Part shown: positions 7,533 to 17,137 of the stretch, one piece after another
Layout of the letters: each line of letters starts with the position of its first letter
Numbering within the stretch: the stretch's first letter is position 1
NCBI GenBank assembly: GCA_947591475.1
Contig: CANQDE010000003.1
Coordinates: forward strand, 62,001-126,000
Direction: 5' to 3'
Origin: an uncultured Alistipes sp.
GTDB lineage: Bacteria > Bacteroidota > Bacteroidia > Bacteroidales > Rikenellaceae
Length of the DNA: 64,000 bases
Notes under the pieces: model-generated
What the model was told of the DNA's origin: nothing
Databases searched by the model: none
What the model saw: the letters and a program-made list of their open reading frames with translations, nothing else
Position numbers and translations under genes: made by a program

Positions 7533-10013
7533 TTACTCCGTGAAGGTAACGATGGTGATGCCCGCTCCGCCGCGATCGGCGTGTTCGTCGACGGCACTCG
7601 CCACCTCCGGAATCGTGCGCAGGTAGCGGCGAATCTCCTCTTTGAGGGCGCCCGTGCCCTTGCCGTGGAGGATGCTCACCGAACCGACGCCCACCATCAG
7701 TGCGTCGTCGATGAAATCCTGCACCGCATCCAACGCTTCGGCGGCCCGCATCCCGCGCACGTCGATGTGGTCGCGGAAGTTGAGTTTGCGGGCCGAAATA
7801 TCCACCGATACCACCGTGCGGGCGCTTTGCGGACGGGTCGCTTCGCGGTATTCGTTGTTCGACACGACCGTCAGCCGCTTCTTGTCGACCGTGGTCAGCA
7901 TCTGCCCGAAAGCCACTTGCGCCTTGCCTCCCTTGACCGCCTGCACGACCCCGACGACATCCTGTCCCGCCATGCGGACCTTCGAACCGATCTCCACTTC
8001 GAGGGGTTTCGGTGCCGCTTCGGGTGGTTGCGAGGCCGGTGCGGCTCCCTGCTGCGCCTTGCGCTCGGCCCGGCGTTGGCGGCGGCGTTCGATCCGCTCG
8101 ATTTCGCGGCTGACCGCCTCGTCCCGGGCGGCGCTGTCGACCTGTTCCGTCCGTTCGCGGAAATCGTCCAACTCGCGGCGGGCCAGACGGGTCAACTCCT
8201 TCTCGGCCTGTGCTTCGCGGATGGTCTTGATGGTATTTTCGATTTGTCGGTTGGCCTCGGCCACCAACTCCTGCGCCTCCTGTTTCGCCTTGCGCAGAAT
8301 CTCCTGCCGTTCGGCCCGAATTTTTATGAGTTGGTCGGAATAATTCTGCTCCAATTCTTCGATTTTGCGGTCGGTCAGCCGGATGCGGTCGCGTTTCTGC
8401 TCCCAGTAGCGTTTGTCGCGGGCGATTTCGCGCAGCTGTTTCTCGATGTTGATGTGGTCGCTGCCCGCCTTGTCGCTCGCCGAGCGGATGATCGCTTCGG
8501 GCAGCCCGATTTTGCGGGCGATCTCGATGGCGAACGAACTGCCCGGCTTGCCCGTCTCCAACCGGAAGAGCGGCCGAATCTGCTGCACGTCGAACATCAT
8601 GGCGCCGTTGGCCACGCCGTCGTGGTTCGAGGCGAAGTATTTGATATTGGCGTAGTGGGTCGTGATGACACCGTAGCAGCCCTTCTCCAACAGCCGTTCG
8701 AGGATGGCTTCGGCGATCGCGCCGCCGATGGTGGGCTCGGTGCCCGACCCGAATTCGTCGATCAGCACCAACGACCGGTCAGTGGCCTCGGCGAGCATCC
8801 GCTTCATGTTCAGCAGGTGCGACGAATAGGTCGACAGGTCGTTGTCGATGGACTGTTCGTCGCCGATGTCGATGAACAGGCTTTCGAATACGGGCAGTTC
8901 CGAGATTTCCGACGTCGGCACCGGAAACCCGCACTGGAACATGTATTGGATGAGGCCCGTCGTTTTCAGACAGACCGATTTGCCGCCGGCATTGGGGCCT
9001 GAAATCACCAAAATGCGCTTGTGGGCGTCCAATTGCAGGTCGAGCGGTACGATTTCGCGTCCGGCGGCCCGCAGGGTCTGTTGTAACAGCGGATGACGGG
9101 CGTTTTTGAGCACTAACCGGTCGTCGGTCGAAACGATCGGCTTCACGCCCCCGTTCTCCGACGCCCAACGCCCTTTGGCCCGATAAAGGTCGATGTCGGC
9201 GAGGTAATCGCCCGAAGCGGCCAACAGTTCGGCGTCGGGCCGCAGCTGTTCGGTAAATTCGGTCAGGATGCGGATGATCTCGCGCCGTTCGGCATATTGG
9301 AGCTCGCGGAGTTCGTTGTTGAGTTCGACCACTTCGACCGGCTCGACGTAGAACGTGCGGCCCGTAGCCGATTCGTCGTGAATAAATCCGTTGAGTTTGC
9401 GTTTGTTCGAGGCCGAGACAGGGATGACCGTCTTGCCGTCGCGCACCGAAAGCTGGGCATCCGCTTCGACGATGCCGGCGCTTTTGGCGGCGGCCAGCAC
9501 CTGTTGCAGCCGTTTGGCCGCTTGGCCTTCGCGTTCGCGGATGGCCCGACGGATTTGGGCCAGCTCGGGCGATGCGTTGTCGCGCACCTCGCCGAGCGAA
9601 TCGACAATCCGGTCGATTTGTGCCACGATTTCCGGAAAGGTCTCGATGCCGCGTGTGCGGGCATACAGAGCGGGATAGCGCTCCTTACGGTTGAGCAGAA
9701 ACGAAGCGATGTTGCCGATTTCCGTGAGCGCCTGCCGCAGGACGACGACTTCGGCGACGTCGAGAAACGAACCCTCGATGCGCAGTTTGGCGAACACGGC
9801 CGCGACCTCCGGAAAGTCGTCGTTGGAAAATTCGCGCTCCATTTCGAGCACGAGCCGCATCTCGTCGGCGAGCGACAGCCGTCGTTCGATTTCGCGGGCA
9901 GAGGTGCTGAATCCCTCGTCGGCGAGCCGTTCGCGGGCCGCCTGCATGGTGCATCGTTCCGCGACCTGCGCACGAACGCGGTCGAATCCGATTTTTCGCT
10001 CGAAGGATTCCAT
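7533..10013 (-). CDS. mutS2: Endonuclease MutS2
   Basis: MutS-family ATPase with a C-terminal Smr domain; family members act on recombination intermediates or on collided ribosomes and not in mismatch repair. 826 residues: core and clamp region, Walker A GPNAGGKS near residue 340, Walker B LVLIDEFGSGTEP, a long charged coiled coil (about 500-640), a KOW-like segment and the Smr domain with LDVRGMRAAEAL and HGKGTG at the C-terminus. It lacks the MutS mismatch-binding domain, as expected for MutS2. Start at ATG 10013; the mlaD-like gene ends 55 bases upstream on the same strand, so read-through from the amidase operon is possible. Confidence 0.95.
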   Translation of the reverse strand: MESFERKIGFDRVRAQVAERCTMQAARERLADEGFSTSAREIERRLSLADEMRLVLEMEREFSNDDFPEVAAVFAKLRIEGSFLDVAEVVVLRQALTEIGNIASFLLNRKERYPALYARTRGIETFPEIVAQIDRIVDSLGEVRDNASPELAQIRRAIREREGQAAKRLQQVLAAAKSAGIVEADAQLSVRDGKTVIPVSASNKRKLNGFIHDESATGRTFYVEPVEVVELNNELRELQYAERREIIRILTEFTEQLRPDAELLAASGDYLADIDLYRAKGRWASENGGVKPIVSTDDRLVLKNARHPLLQQTLRAAGREIVPLDLQLDAHKRILVISGPNAGGKSVCLKTTGLIQYMFQCGFPVPTSEISELPVFESLFIDIGDEQSIDNDLSTYSSHLLNMKRMLAEATDRSLVLIDEFGSGTEPTIGGAIAEAILERLLEKGCYGVITTHYANIKYFASNHDGVANGAMMFDVQQIRPLFRLETGKPGSSFAIEIARKIGLPEAIIRSASDKAGSDHINIEKQLREIARDKRYWEQKRDRIRLTDRKIEELEQNYSDQLIKIRAERQEILRKAKQEAQELVAEANRQIENTIKTIREAQAEKELTRLARRELDDFRERTEQVDSAARDEAVSREIERIERRRQRRAERKAQQGAAPASQPPEAAPKPLEVEIGSKVRMAGQDVVGVVQAVKGGKAQVAFGQMLTTVDKKRLTVVSNNEYREATRPQSARTVVSVDISARKLNFRDHIDVRGMRAAEALDAVQDFIDDALMVGVGSVSILHGKGTGALKEEIRRYLRTIPEVASAVDEHADRGGAGITIVTFTE

Positions 10014-10068
10014 CTGTCGAAGAGTTATTCGGTGGCAGCGATGCGCACGATTCCGGAAGCTCCGTTCA

Positions 10069-11082
10069 TCACCGATTCCGCTCGTTTGCCTGTTCCAACG
10101 AATCCCGACGTGCCTTTTCGGCCGCTTTCGCCGCTTTGCGATCGGCTTTAGCTTTCATCTTATCGGGGTTGCGTCCGAAGACCGAGAGATGAACGTAACG
10201 GCCCGGGTATTGTTTCACGTCGGCCAGCAAAGCCGAAAGATTTCCGACCGCTTCGTCCAACGATTCGTACAGCGCGGGGTCGTTCATCAGACGGCCCATC
10301 GTGCCGTCGCCATGGTCGATGCGGGCCATCAGCGACGAAAGTTCGTCGACCGCCTTGCCGAGCCGCGCAACGATTTGTTCGTCGGTCAGTTGGGCCGAGA
10401 ACCGGTTCAGATTGCCGATCAGACTGTCGACCCGAGGGCTGTTGTCGCCGAGCATCTGCGCGAACTCCGCAAATTCGGTGATCGAACGTTGCAAATCGGC
10501 TTTCCGGTCGTTGAGCACCGAAGCCATGTCGCCCGAAATTTCGTTCAGATGGTTCAGCGTCCCGTCGATGTTTCCGGCGTTGCGCTCCAACAGGCCGTTG
10601 AGGTTCTCCAGCGTGGCGGTCAATTCCGTCGCGATTTTCGAAAAATGCTGTTTGAAGAAATCCAGCTCCGAGCCGGCGACGTCCATCAGATCGCGATCGC
10701 GGCCCGCCCGCAGCGTGTCGCCGCTCCGGAGGTAATCCGTCGAGGTGCCGTAGATGATTTCGATCGCCTTGTTGCCCATCAGTCCGTTGCTGAAAATTTT
10801 CGCTTCGGAATCCTCCGGAATGCGGTATTGGTGTTTGATGGTGAGCTGCAGCAGCACCTTGTCGCTGAGCGCGGGATCGAAGACGATGCCCGTAACCGAA
10901 CCGATTTTCACCCCTTTCATCATGACGGGCGAGGCGTTCTGCACGCCGTTGATTTGGTCATAGGCCGCGTAGTACTCGGCGTTGCGGCTGAAGATGTCGA
11001 ATCCGCTCAAAAACCGGATGCCGGCCCAAGCCGCTCCGAGCATCGCCACGGCGAAAATACCGATTTTGACTTCTCTTTTCAT
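10069..11082 (-). CDS. MlaD/MCE-family lipid-transport protein
   Basis: 337-residue protein with one N-terminal membrane anchor (about residues 7-24) and an MCE domain (about 37-115, with the PVMMKGVKIGSVTGI signature), then a long helical region predicted to form a periplasmic needle or coiled coil. MCE proteins carry phospholipids between membranes, usually with an MlaE permease and MlaF ATPase; neither is in this window. It begins 3 bases after the amidase stop, so it belongs to an envelope operon with that gene. Substrate and direction of transport are not deducible here. Confidence 0.88.
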   Translation of the reverse strand: MKREVKIGIFAVAMLGAAWAGIRFLSGFDIFSRNAEYYAAYDQINGVQNASPVMMKGVKIGSVTGIVFDPALSDKVLLQLTIKHQYRIPEDSEAKIFSNGLMGNKAIEIIYGTSTDYLRSGDTLRAGRDRDLMDVAGSELDFFKQHFSKIATELTATLENLNGLLERNAGNIDGTLNHLNEISGDMASVLNDRKADLQRSITEFAEFAQMLGDNSPRVDSLIGNLNRFSAQLTDEQIVARLGKAVDELSSLMARIDHGDGTMGRLMNDPALYESLDEAVGNLSALLADVKQYPGRYVHLSVFGRNPDKMKAKADRKAAKAAEKARRDSLEQANERNR

Positions 11083-11085
11083 GCT

Positions 11086-12279
11086 TCACTGTTTTACGAT
11101 TCGCGAGCCCTTGTAGCGCACGATGAATGCGTCGGGAAATTCGCGGCGCACTTCGCCCAATTTTTCGCGGGCTGCGGCGTAGGTGTCGAAATCGCCTACG
11201 CAGTATTTGTACCGATAACGATCCGTGCCGAGGATTTGTTTCGTCGCGTTCCGATAACTTTTGAACAGTTCCGAATCCAGCGGTTCTTCGGTAACAGAGG
11301 CCCGGATTTGCACCGCATAGCGAACCGGTTGATTTTTTTCGGCTGCGGCAGGCTGCCGTTTTTGCGGTTGCGGGGCCGGAGCCGGGCTCACGGACGGAGC
11401 GGGTTCGGTCTCCGGACGAACCGTGCGTTCGGGGGCCGTTTCCTGAGCTGGACGTTCCGTTGCCGATGGTCCGTTCCCTGCGATTTCGCCCCGCAGTTGC
11501 GACAGACGGGCGGAGTACTCTTTCACCGACTTGAACAACGTTTGCACGATTTCGTTGATGCCCTTTTCCGATTTCAGATAGGCCGCCTCTTTCGGATTGG
11601 AGAGGAAGCCGATTTCGGTCAGGGCACCGGGCATGTCGGTGGCATAGAGCACCCGCAGCAGCTGGGGCTTCACGCCGCGCGAACTGCGTCCGCCGGCCTC
11701 GTAATTCTTCTGGATGCAGTTGGCCAGCGCCAAGCTGTATTCGCCGTAGGTGAATTGCAGGTTCTGGATGTAGGCGCGGACGATGGCGGCGGTGCGTTCG
11801 TCGGACATATCGATCAAGTCGTCGCGGTTGTTTTCGTAGAGCGCATCTTCGTTGTAGCGTTGCTCCTTGGTCGATTCGCCCATGACGAGGGTCTCGGTGC
11901 CCCTCGCGGCCGACAGATGCGAGGCGTTCACATGCACCGACAGAAAGAGATCGCCGCCCGCCTTGTTCGCGATGTCGGCACGGGCTTGCAGATCGTCGTA
12001 TTTCGTGGCGCCCAGCGCCTTGTCGGTCTTGCGCGTGTAAACCACTTTCACGTCGGGCATCTCCTGTTCGATGCGCTTGCCTAACCGGAGCACCACTTTC
12101 AGCGTGATGTCCTTTTCATAGACCCCCGCATAGTGGGCGCCCGGGTCGGTGCCTCCGTGGCCCGCATCGAGCACGATGACGTTGATTCCGCGGGCGGATG
12201 GTTCCGCCGCTGCGGTAGTGTACGGGGCGCAGAGCGCCGTACAGAGAAAAAAGAGGAGTGCGGAAAGAGGAGTGCGCAT
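11086..12279 (-). CDS. N-acetylmuramoyl-L-alanine amidase (Amidase_3) with SPOR-like C-terminus
   Basis: Zinc amidase that cleaves the peptide stem from MurNAc during cell separation. A signal peptide (about residues 1-25) is followed by the Amidase_3 domain with all four expected zinc/catalytic residues in context: DAGHGG (His41), VYEKDITL (Glu), LFLSVHVNAS (His) and ALTEIGFLSN (Glu). A Pro/Ala/Glu-rich linker (about 265-310) leads to a SPOR-like domain (about 317-397), which would target septal glycan. First gene of the operon with the MlaD-like gene; transcribed divergently from the lptD-like gene, 149 bases away. Confidence 0.93.
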   Translation of the reverse strand: MRTPLSALLFFLCTALCAPYTTAAAEPSARGINVIVLDAGHGGTDPGAHYAGVYEKDITLKVVLRLGKRIEQEMPDVKVVYTRKTDKALGATKYDDLQARADIANKAGGDLFLSVHVNASHLSAARGTETLVMGESTKEQRYNEDALYENNRDDLIDMSDERTAAIVRAYIQNLQFTYGEYSLALANCIQKNYEAGGRSSRGVKPQLLRVLYATDMPGALTEIGFLSNPKEAAYLKSEKGINEIVQTLFKSVKEYSARLSQLRGEIAGNGPSATERPAQETAPERTVRPETEPAPSVSPAPAPQPQKRQPAAAEKNQPVRYAVQIRASVTEEPLDSELFKSYRNATKQILGTDRYRYKYCVGDFDTYAAAREKLGEVRREFPDAFIVRYKGSRIVKQ

Positions 12280-12302
12280 GGTCGGGAAATATAAAGGGGT
12301 GT

Positions 12303-12336
12303 TTTGACGCTATCTGTAAATTTTTATCTATCTTTG
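12303..12336 (+). promoter_or_regulatory. Promoter for lptD-like gene
   Basis: TTTG at 12303-12306, a 22-base spacer and TATCTTTG at 12329-12336, matching the Bacteroidota primary sigma consensus (spacer slightly long). The predicted transcript starts near 12343, giving an 85-base leader. Confidence 0.6.
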
Positions 12337-12428
12337 TCGGGTTCGGAAAAGCGCATTCCGCCTCTTCGGAGGGCTTTCGAGGTGCGTTTTGCCGACTTGT
12401 CGGCAAAGTTAGGGATTTTTTTTGAATT

Positions 12429-15326
12429 TTGGCCAAAACGAGGGTGAAATATACGTTGTCGGCGGCGATCGTTCTGCTCTTTTTCGCGCAGACGGTGGCG
12501 GGTGTCTCCGCATTCCGTGGTACGGGCGAGCCGGCGGTGCAGGATACGGCTCGTTCGGCCGTAGCCATTCCCGACAGCGTGCAGCGAACCACGTCCGAGG
12601 CGTTGCAGGGCCGGTCAATGGATTCGGCTCGTGCGACCGGTGCGCAGCGTCGGGCCATGCGGCGTGCCGCCCGCGAACAGTCCCGTCGGGCGGCCGAGTT
12701 CAACGCCTTGTCGCAGGAGGAGCGCGATTCGCTCTTCTCGGCGCAGGTCGATTCGCTCGTCGCCCGCAAGGGGAGCGAACTGGATTCGTTGCGCGGCGAT
12801 ACGCTCCGTCTCGCCGATACGGTGCGCCGCGATACGGTCAAGGCGCCCAAGGAGCCGAGCGCGTTCCTCGACAAACCGATCTTCGGCAAGAACAGCGACT
12901 CGCTCGTCTATGACGTTCGCAATAAGCTGGTTTACATCTACAACAAGGGCGACATCACCTACGAAAACAACAACCTCAAAGCCGACTACATGCGCATCGA
13001 CATGGAGACGAAACAGGTCTATGCCTACGGCAAGGCCGATTCGCTCGAAGGGAAACCCATCGTTACCAAACCCGAATTTTCCGACGGCTCGGGCGCCTAC
13101 CAGATGGACACCATCACCTACAACCTCGATTCGAAAAAGGCGAAAATCAAGGGTGTGGCGACGCAGCAGGGCGACGGGTGGCTCATCGGCGGCAGCGTGA
13201 AGAAGATGCCCGACAACACGATCAACATCCAGCACGGCAAGTACACCACCTGCGACGAGACCGACCATCCGCACTTCTATCTGGCTATGACCAAGGCGAA
13301 GGTCATCCCGGGGAAGAAGGTCGTTACCGGCCCCGCCTACCTCGTGTTGGAGGATGTGCCGCTCTATTTTCTGGGGATTCCCGAGGGCTTTTTCCCCATC
13401 AACATGGGGCCGAAATCGGGCTTGTCGATGCCAACCTACGGCGAGGAGTACAGCAAGGGTTTCTTCCTGCGCGATATGGGCTATTACTTCACGATGGGCG
13501 ACCATGCCGATTTGGCCCTGCGCGGCGGTTTCTATACGCTCGGCTCGTGGGAGGCGTCGGCTGCGGCGCGCTACGTCAAACGCTACAAGTACAGCGGCAG
13601 TTTCAACTTGCAGTATTCCAACGTCAAGACCGGCGAAAAGGGCGAACCCGACTACATCAAACAGAAGAACTTCCGCTTGCAGTGGACCCATTCGCAAGAC
13701 CCTAAGGCCAACCCGGGTTCGACCTTCTCGGCATCGGTGAACTTCGCGACGAGCGGTTACAGCCGTTATTCGGCCACCAATCTCAACGACATCTTGGCGA
13801 CGCAGACCAACTCGTCGATCTCCTATTCGAAGAACTGGGCCGGCACGCCCTTCTCGCTCTCGGCGAACATGGCCGTTTCGCAGAACTCGCAGAACCAGTC
13901 CATCTCCCTCACGCTGCCCAACATCGTCTTCAACGTGTCGCGCATCTATCCCTTCAAACGCAAGGAGAAGACCGGCAAGGAGCGTTGGTACGAGAAGATC
14001 GCCATGCAGTACACCGCCAAGATGACCAACTCGGTAACGACGACCGAATCGGAAATTTTCAAACGCAAGACGTTGGACAACATGCGCAACGGCATCGAGC
14101 ACACGATTCCCATCTCGGCGTCGTTCAATCTGTTCAACTACATCAACGTCTCGCCGAATTTCAACTACACCGAGAAGTGGTATTTCAAGAAGGTCGACTT
14201 CGAATGGAATCCGGTATTGAACAAAGTTGATACGCTGCCGGCGAACTACGGATTCTACCGCCTGTACAATTACCAGATGAGCGTTTCGGCCTCGACGACT
14301 TTTTACGGCATGTACGATTTCACCAAGAAGAAACGCGACCGGAAAATCCAAGCCATCCGCCACACGTTGCGCCCCTCCATCGGGTTCTCCTACGCACCGA
14401 ACTTCGCCGACCCGAAATACGGCTATTACAGCACCTATCAGGCCGACTCCACGGGCCGCACGAACACCTATTCGCCCTACGCGGTGAATGCCTACGGCGT
14501 GCCCTCGTCGGGCCGTTCGATGTCGATGAACTTCTCGCTGCAACAGACCTTAGAGATGAAGGTGCTGTCGAAGCGCGACACGTCGGGCGTGCGGAAAATC
14601 AAGCTGATCGACGATTTCACCATCAGCGGTTCGTATAATTTTCTGGCCGATTCGATGCGGCTTTCGACCATTCCGGTGTCGTTCCGCACCACGCTGTTCA
14701 ACAATTTCGGCCTCAATCTGTCGGCGACGCTCGACCCCTATCGCGTAACGCCCGAAGGCCGGCGGATCGACAAACTCTTTTTCCCGGGCCGTGTCCTCTC
14801 TACGGGGTGGTCGTTCGGCTATACGTTCAAATCGCGTCAAGATCGTTCCGATCCGGCAATCAACGACATCACGAGCCTGCCGCCCGAATACATGAACCCT
14901 TTCTACGACCCTTACGGGCAGATGGACCCCGTGCTGCGACGGCAGTATATGGCCCAGAGTTACTATGATTTCTCCCTGCCGTGGAACTTCGGGTTCAACT
15001 ATGCGGTCAATTACTCCATCTCCTATGTCAACAACGGCACGACGGGCTATCGGAAGAACGTAACGCAGACTATCGGATTCAATGGTTCGTTGAATCTGAC
15101 GCCGAAGATGGGCGTAACGTTTCAAGGCGGTTTCGACATCATGAAGAAAAAGCTGACCACCTCGTCGATCTCCATTTCGCGCGACCTGCATTGTTGGCAG
15201 ATGTCTTTTTCGTGGATTCCGTTCGGATTCCACCGCAGTTGGAGTTTCAACATCGGGGTCAAAGCGGGTTCGCTGGCCGATCTGAAATACGACAAGAGCG
15301 AGTCGATGTACGACAATATGTATTGA
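12429..15326 (+). CDS. lptD: LptD-like LPS-assembly outer membrane protein
   Basis: Large outer-membrane protein expected to insert lipopolysaccharide into the outer leaflet. 965 residues: signal peptide (hydrophobic stretch about residues 8-28), a Ser/Arg/Ala-rich segment, an OstA-like N-terminal domain (about 150-330, with repeated NKLVYIYNKGDITYENN-type strands) and a long C-terminal beta-barrel rich in alternating aromatic residues. The first possible start after the in-frame stop at 12423 is TTG 12429; GTG 12444 (MKYTLSAA) would also leave an intact signal peptide. Divergent from the amidase gene, convergent with the nucleoside permease. Confidence 0.85.
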   Translation: MAKTRVKYTLSAAIVLLFFAQTVAGVSAFRGTGEPAVQDTARSAVAIPDSVQRTTSEALQGRSMDSARATGAQRRAMRRAAREQSRRAAEFNALSQEERDSLFSAQVDSLVARKGSELDSLRGDTLRLADTVRRDTVKAPKEPSAFLDKPIFGKNSDSLVYDVRNKLVYIYNKGDITYENNNLKADYMRIDMETKQVYAYGKADSLEGKPIVTKPEFSDGSGAYQMDTITYNLDSKKAKIKGVATQQGDGWLIGGSVKKMPDNTINIQHGKYTTCDETDHPHFYLAMTKAKVIPGKKVVTGPAYLVLEDVPLYFLGIPEGFFPINMGPKSGLSMPTYGEEYSKGFFLRDMGYYFTMGDHADLALRGGFYTLGSWEASAAARYVKRYKYSGSFNLQYSNVKTGEKGEPDYIKQKNFRLQWTHSQDPKANPGSTFSASVNFATSGYSRYSATNLNDILATQTNSSISYSKNWAGTPFSLSANMAVSQNSQNQSISLTLPNIVFNVSRIYPFKRKEKTGKERWYEKIAMQYTAKMTNSVTTTESEIFKRKTLDNMRNGIEHTIPISASFNLFNYINVSPNFNYTEKWYFKKVDFEWNPVLNKVDTLPANYGFYRLYNYQMSVSASTTFYGMYDFTKKKRDRKIQAIRHTLRPSIGFSYAPNFADPKYGYYSTYQADSTGRTNTYSPYAVNAYGVPSSGRSMSMNFSLQQTLEMKVLSKRDTSGVRKIKLIDDFTISGSYNFLADSMRLSTIPVSFRTTLFNNFGLNLSATLDPYRVTPEGRRIDKLFFPGRVLSTGWSFGYTFKSRQDRSDPAINDITSLPPEYMNPFYDPYGQMDPVLRRQYMAQSYYDFSLPWNFGFNYAVNYSISYVNNGTTGYRKNVTQTIGFNGSLNLTPKMGVTFQGGFDIMKKKLTTSSISISRDLHCWQMSFSWIPFGFHRSWSFNIGVKAGSLADLKYDKSESMYDNMY

Positions 15327-15391
15327 TGGCGGGGCTTTTGCGTCGGCCTATGGCCCGCATCCCTTTGTCGGGAGCAATGGCACATAAAAAT

Positions 15392-15421
15392 CGAGGCGAC
15401 CTTTCGAAAGAGGTCGCCTCG
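15392..15421. terminator. Bidirectional terminator between lptD-like gene and nucleoside permease
   Basis: Perfect 11-bp inverted repeat CGAGGCGACCT (15392-15402) / AGGTCGCCTCG (15411-15421) with an 8-base loop, between convergent genes, A-rich on the left and T-rich on the right. Confidence 0.8.
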
Positions 15422-15445
15422 TTCGTTTTCGTGCGGAATGGTGTG

Positions 15446-16780
15446 TTAGTGCCGTACGTTCGCGAGCTGTTCGGGATTGTGCTTGTAGCGGAACACGAGG
15501 GCGAAAACTACGGTTACGACCAATGCGTAGGCGGCGAAGATGAGCCACGTTGCCGTCCAGCCTCCGTCGACGCCCTCGCGAGCCAGCAGATAACCCTCCT
15601 GCCACGAACAATAGTGGCTGACGATTTTGCCGGCGATCCACGTACCGACCGATGCGCCGATTCCGTTGGTCATCAGCATGAAAAGTCCCTGCGCACTCGC
15701 TTGCATCGGTTGGGCGGCCTCCTGCTCGACGAACAGTGCACCCGAGACGTTGAAGAAGTCGAACGCGACACCGTAGACGATGCAGGAGAGGAAGAGCAGC
15801 GAGACGCCTGCCGGATTTTCCGTCGTGCCGATGCCGAAGAATCCGAATCGCAGCACCCAGGCGGTCATCGCCATGAGCATGACGCGCTTGATGCCGAACC
15901 GTTTGAGGAAGAAGGGAATCAGAAGGATACAAAGCGCTTCGGAAACCTGCGACACGGAGACTAACAGCGTCGGATTTCGGGCGAACCAGCTGTCGGATGC
16001 AGCGGCGAAGCTGTTGATGTAGGGGGTCGCATAACCGTTGGTGATTTGGAGCGAGACGCCCAGCAGCATCGAGAATACGAAGAACAGCGCCATTTTTTTC
16101 TGTTTGAACAGCACGAAGGCGTCGAGCCCGAGCCGTTGCGACAGCGATTTTTTCTCTTGCGAGGTCGTGCGGTCGATAGGGCAGCGGGGCAGCGTGAACG
16201 AATAGAGCCCGAGCAGCAAGCCCAAGGCACCGCAGACGATCAGTTGCATGTAGGTGAACTGGGCGGCGAGCCCGTCGGCGCCGAACCGGACGAAGTTGAC
16301 GAACCACATGGCGGCGATGAAACCTACGGTGCCGAAGACGCGGATCGGCGGGAAATCCTTGACCGTGTCGTAGCCTTTGCTTTTGAGGATGGAGAAGGCG
16401 ACGGTGTTGGAGAGCGCGATGGTCGGCATGTAGAAGGCCACGCTCACGCAGTAGGCGGTGAAGATCGGGGCGATGGAGGTCGCGGCTCCCGCGGCGGTCA
16501 GCTCGGTGGCTTGGTGTCCGAACCAAGCGGCGAGCAGCATGAACGCGCCGGCCGTCAGATGCGACAAGCCCAACAATCGCTGCGGCTCGACGAACTTGTC
16601 GGCGATGGCGCCGATGATGGCCGGCATGAAGATCGAGACGACGCCTTGGGCCACATAGAACCACGAGATGTATTCGCCCAGACCGACGCGACCCAGAAAA
16701 TTGCCGATGCAAACCAAATAAGAACCCCAGACGGCGAATTGCAGGAAATTCATCGCGGTGAGGCGGAGCTTGATGTTCAT
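15446..16780 (-). CDS. Nucleoside:H+ symporter family permease (NupG/XapB-like MFS)
   Basis: 444-residue integral membrane protein with about 12 hydrophobic segments. The N-terminus (KLRLTAMNFLQFAVWGSYL) and the GLGEYISWFYVAQGVVSIFMPAIIG region are typical of the nucleoside:H+ symporter family, which imports nucleosides across the inner membrane. The ORF is open 14 codons further, but ATG 16780 (MNIKLRLTAMNF) is the family-like start. A TATCTTTG box on the minus strand at 16820-16827 would place the transcript start about 33 bases upstream. Exact substrate unknown. Confidence 0.88.
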   Translation of the reverse strand: MNIKLRLTAMNFLQFAVWGSYLVCIGNFLGRVGLGEYISWFYVAQGVVSIFMPAIIGAIADKFVEPQRLLGLSHLTAGAFMLLAAWFGHQATELTAAGAATSIAPIFTAYCVSVAFYMPTIALSNTVAFSILKSKGYDTVKDFPPIRVFGTVGFIAAMWFVNFVRFGADGLAAQFTYMQLIVCGALGLLLGLYSFTLPRCPIDRTTSQEKKSLSQRLGLDAFVLFKQKKMALFFVFSMLLGVSLQITNGYATPYINSFAAASDSWFARNPTLLVSVSQVSEALCILLIPFFLKRFGIKRVMLMAMTAWVLRFGFFGIGTTENPAGVSLLFLSCIVYGVAFDFFNVSGALFVEQEAAQPMQASAQGLFMLMTNGIGASVGTWIAGKIVSHYCSWQEGYLLAREGVDGGWTATWLIFAAYALVVTVVFALVFRYKHNPEQLANVRH

Positions 16781-16819
16781 AGCGTTCGAGTTTTTGGGAT
16801 AGTTCCGTAAAATGCAAGT

Positions 16820-16827
16820 CAAAGATA
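16820..16827 (-). promoter_or_regulatory. -7 box of nucleoside permease promoter
   Basis: Minus-strand TATCTTTG matching TAnnTTTG; no good -33 TTTG at the right distance, so the promoter may need an activator. Confidence 0.45.
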
Positions 16828-16848
16828 GGAAAAATTTTGTCGATTTTC

Positions 16849-16879
16849 TTTGCAGTTGAAAAATAATGTTCTACTTTTG
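16849..16879 (+). promoter_or_regulatory. Promoter of tRNA-Gln
   Basis: TTTG (16849-16852), 19-base spacer, TACTTTTG (16872-16879); transcript start predicted about 12 bases before the mature tRNA. Confidence 0.75.
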
Positions 16880-16897
16880 CACCGTCGAAAGGGACAT

Positions 16898-16968
16898 TGA
16901 GCTATGGTGTAATGGTAACACAACAGATTCTGGTCCTGTTATTCCAAGTTCGAATCTTGGTAGCTCAA
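16898..16968 (+). tRNA. tRNA-Gln (anticodon CTG)
   Basis: Acceptor stem TGAGCTA/TAGCTCA, D arm with GGTAA, anticodon loop TTCTGGT (CTG) in the stem ACAGA/CCTGT, and T arm with GTTCGAATC. 71 bases to the discriminator A; CCA is not encoded. Confidence 0.93.
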
Positions 16969-16976
16969 CGCAACGA

Positions 16977-17010
16977 ACGGCCGTCCGAATTCATCGGGCG
17001 GCCGTTTTTT
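16977..17010 (+). terminator. Terminator of tRNA-Gln
   Basis: 12-bp stem ACGGCCGTCCGA / TCGGGCGGCCGT (one G-U pair), 5-base loop, then TTTTTT. Confidence 0.88.
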
Positions 17011-17044
17011 ATTGGTTCCGGAGAAGTGATCCGCTTCGGATGTT

Positions 17045-17061
17045 GCGGCTCAAAGAGCCGC
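17045..17061. terminator. GC-rich hairpin between tRNA-Gln and nitroreductase
   Basis: Perfect stem GCGGCTC/GAGCCGC with an AAA loop in the 127 bases between the tRNA terminator and the convergent nitroreductase gene. No T-run follows, so a terminator role is a guess. Confidence 0.35.
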
Positions 17062-17137
17062 GCGAGCCGCAGCCTTCGGGCGGCGGAGGCTCGCAATGCT
17101 CCCCTCCGCAGGCTGCGTTCGCGATGTCCGTCCGCTG

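Noticed and set aside
12615..14543. 642-residue minus-strand open frame opposite the LptD-like gene
   Set aside because: His/Arg/Val-rich antisense shadow; the plus-strand protein has a signal peptide and barrel pattern.
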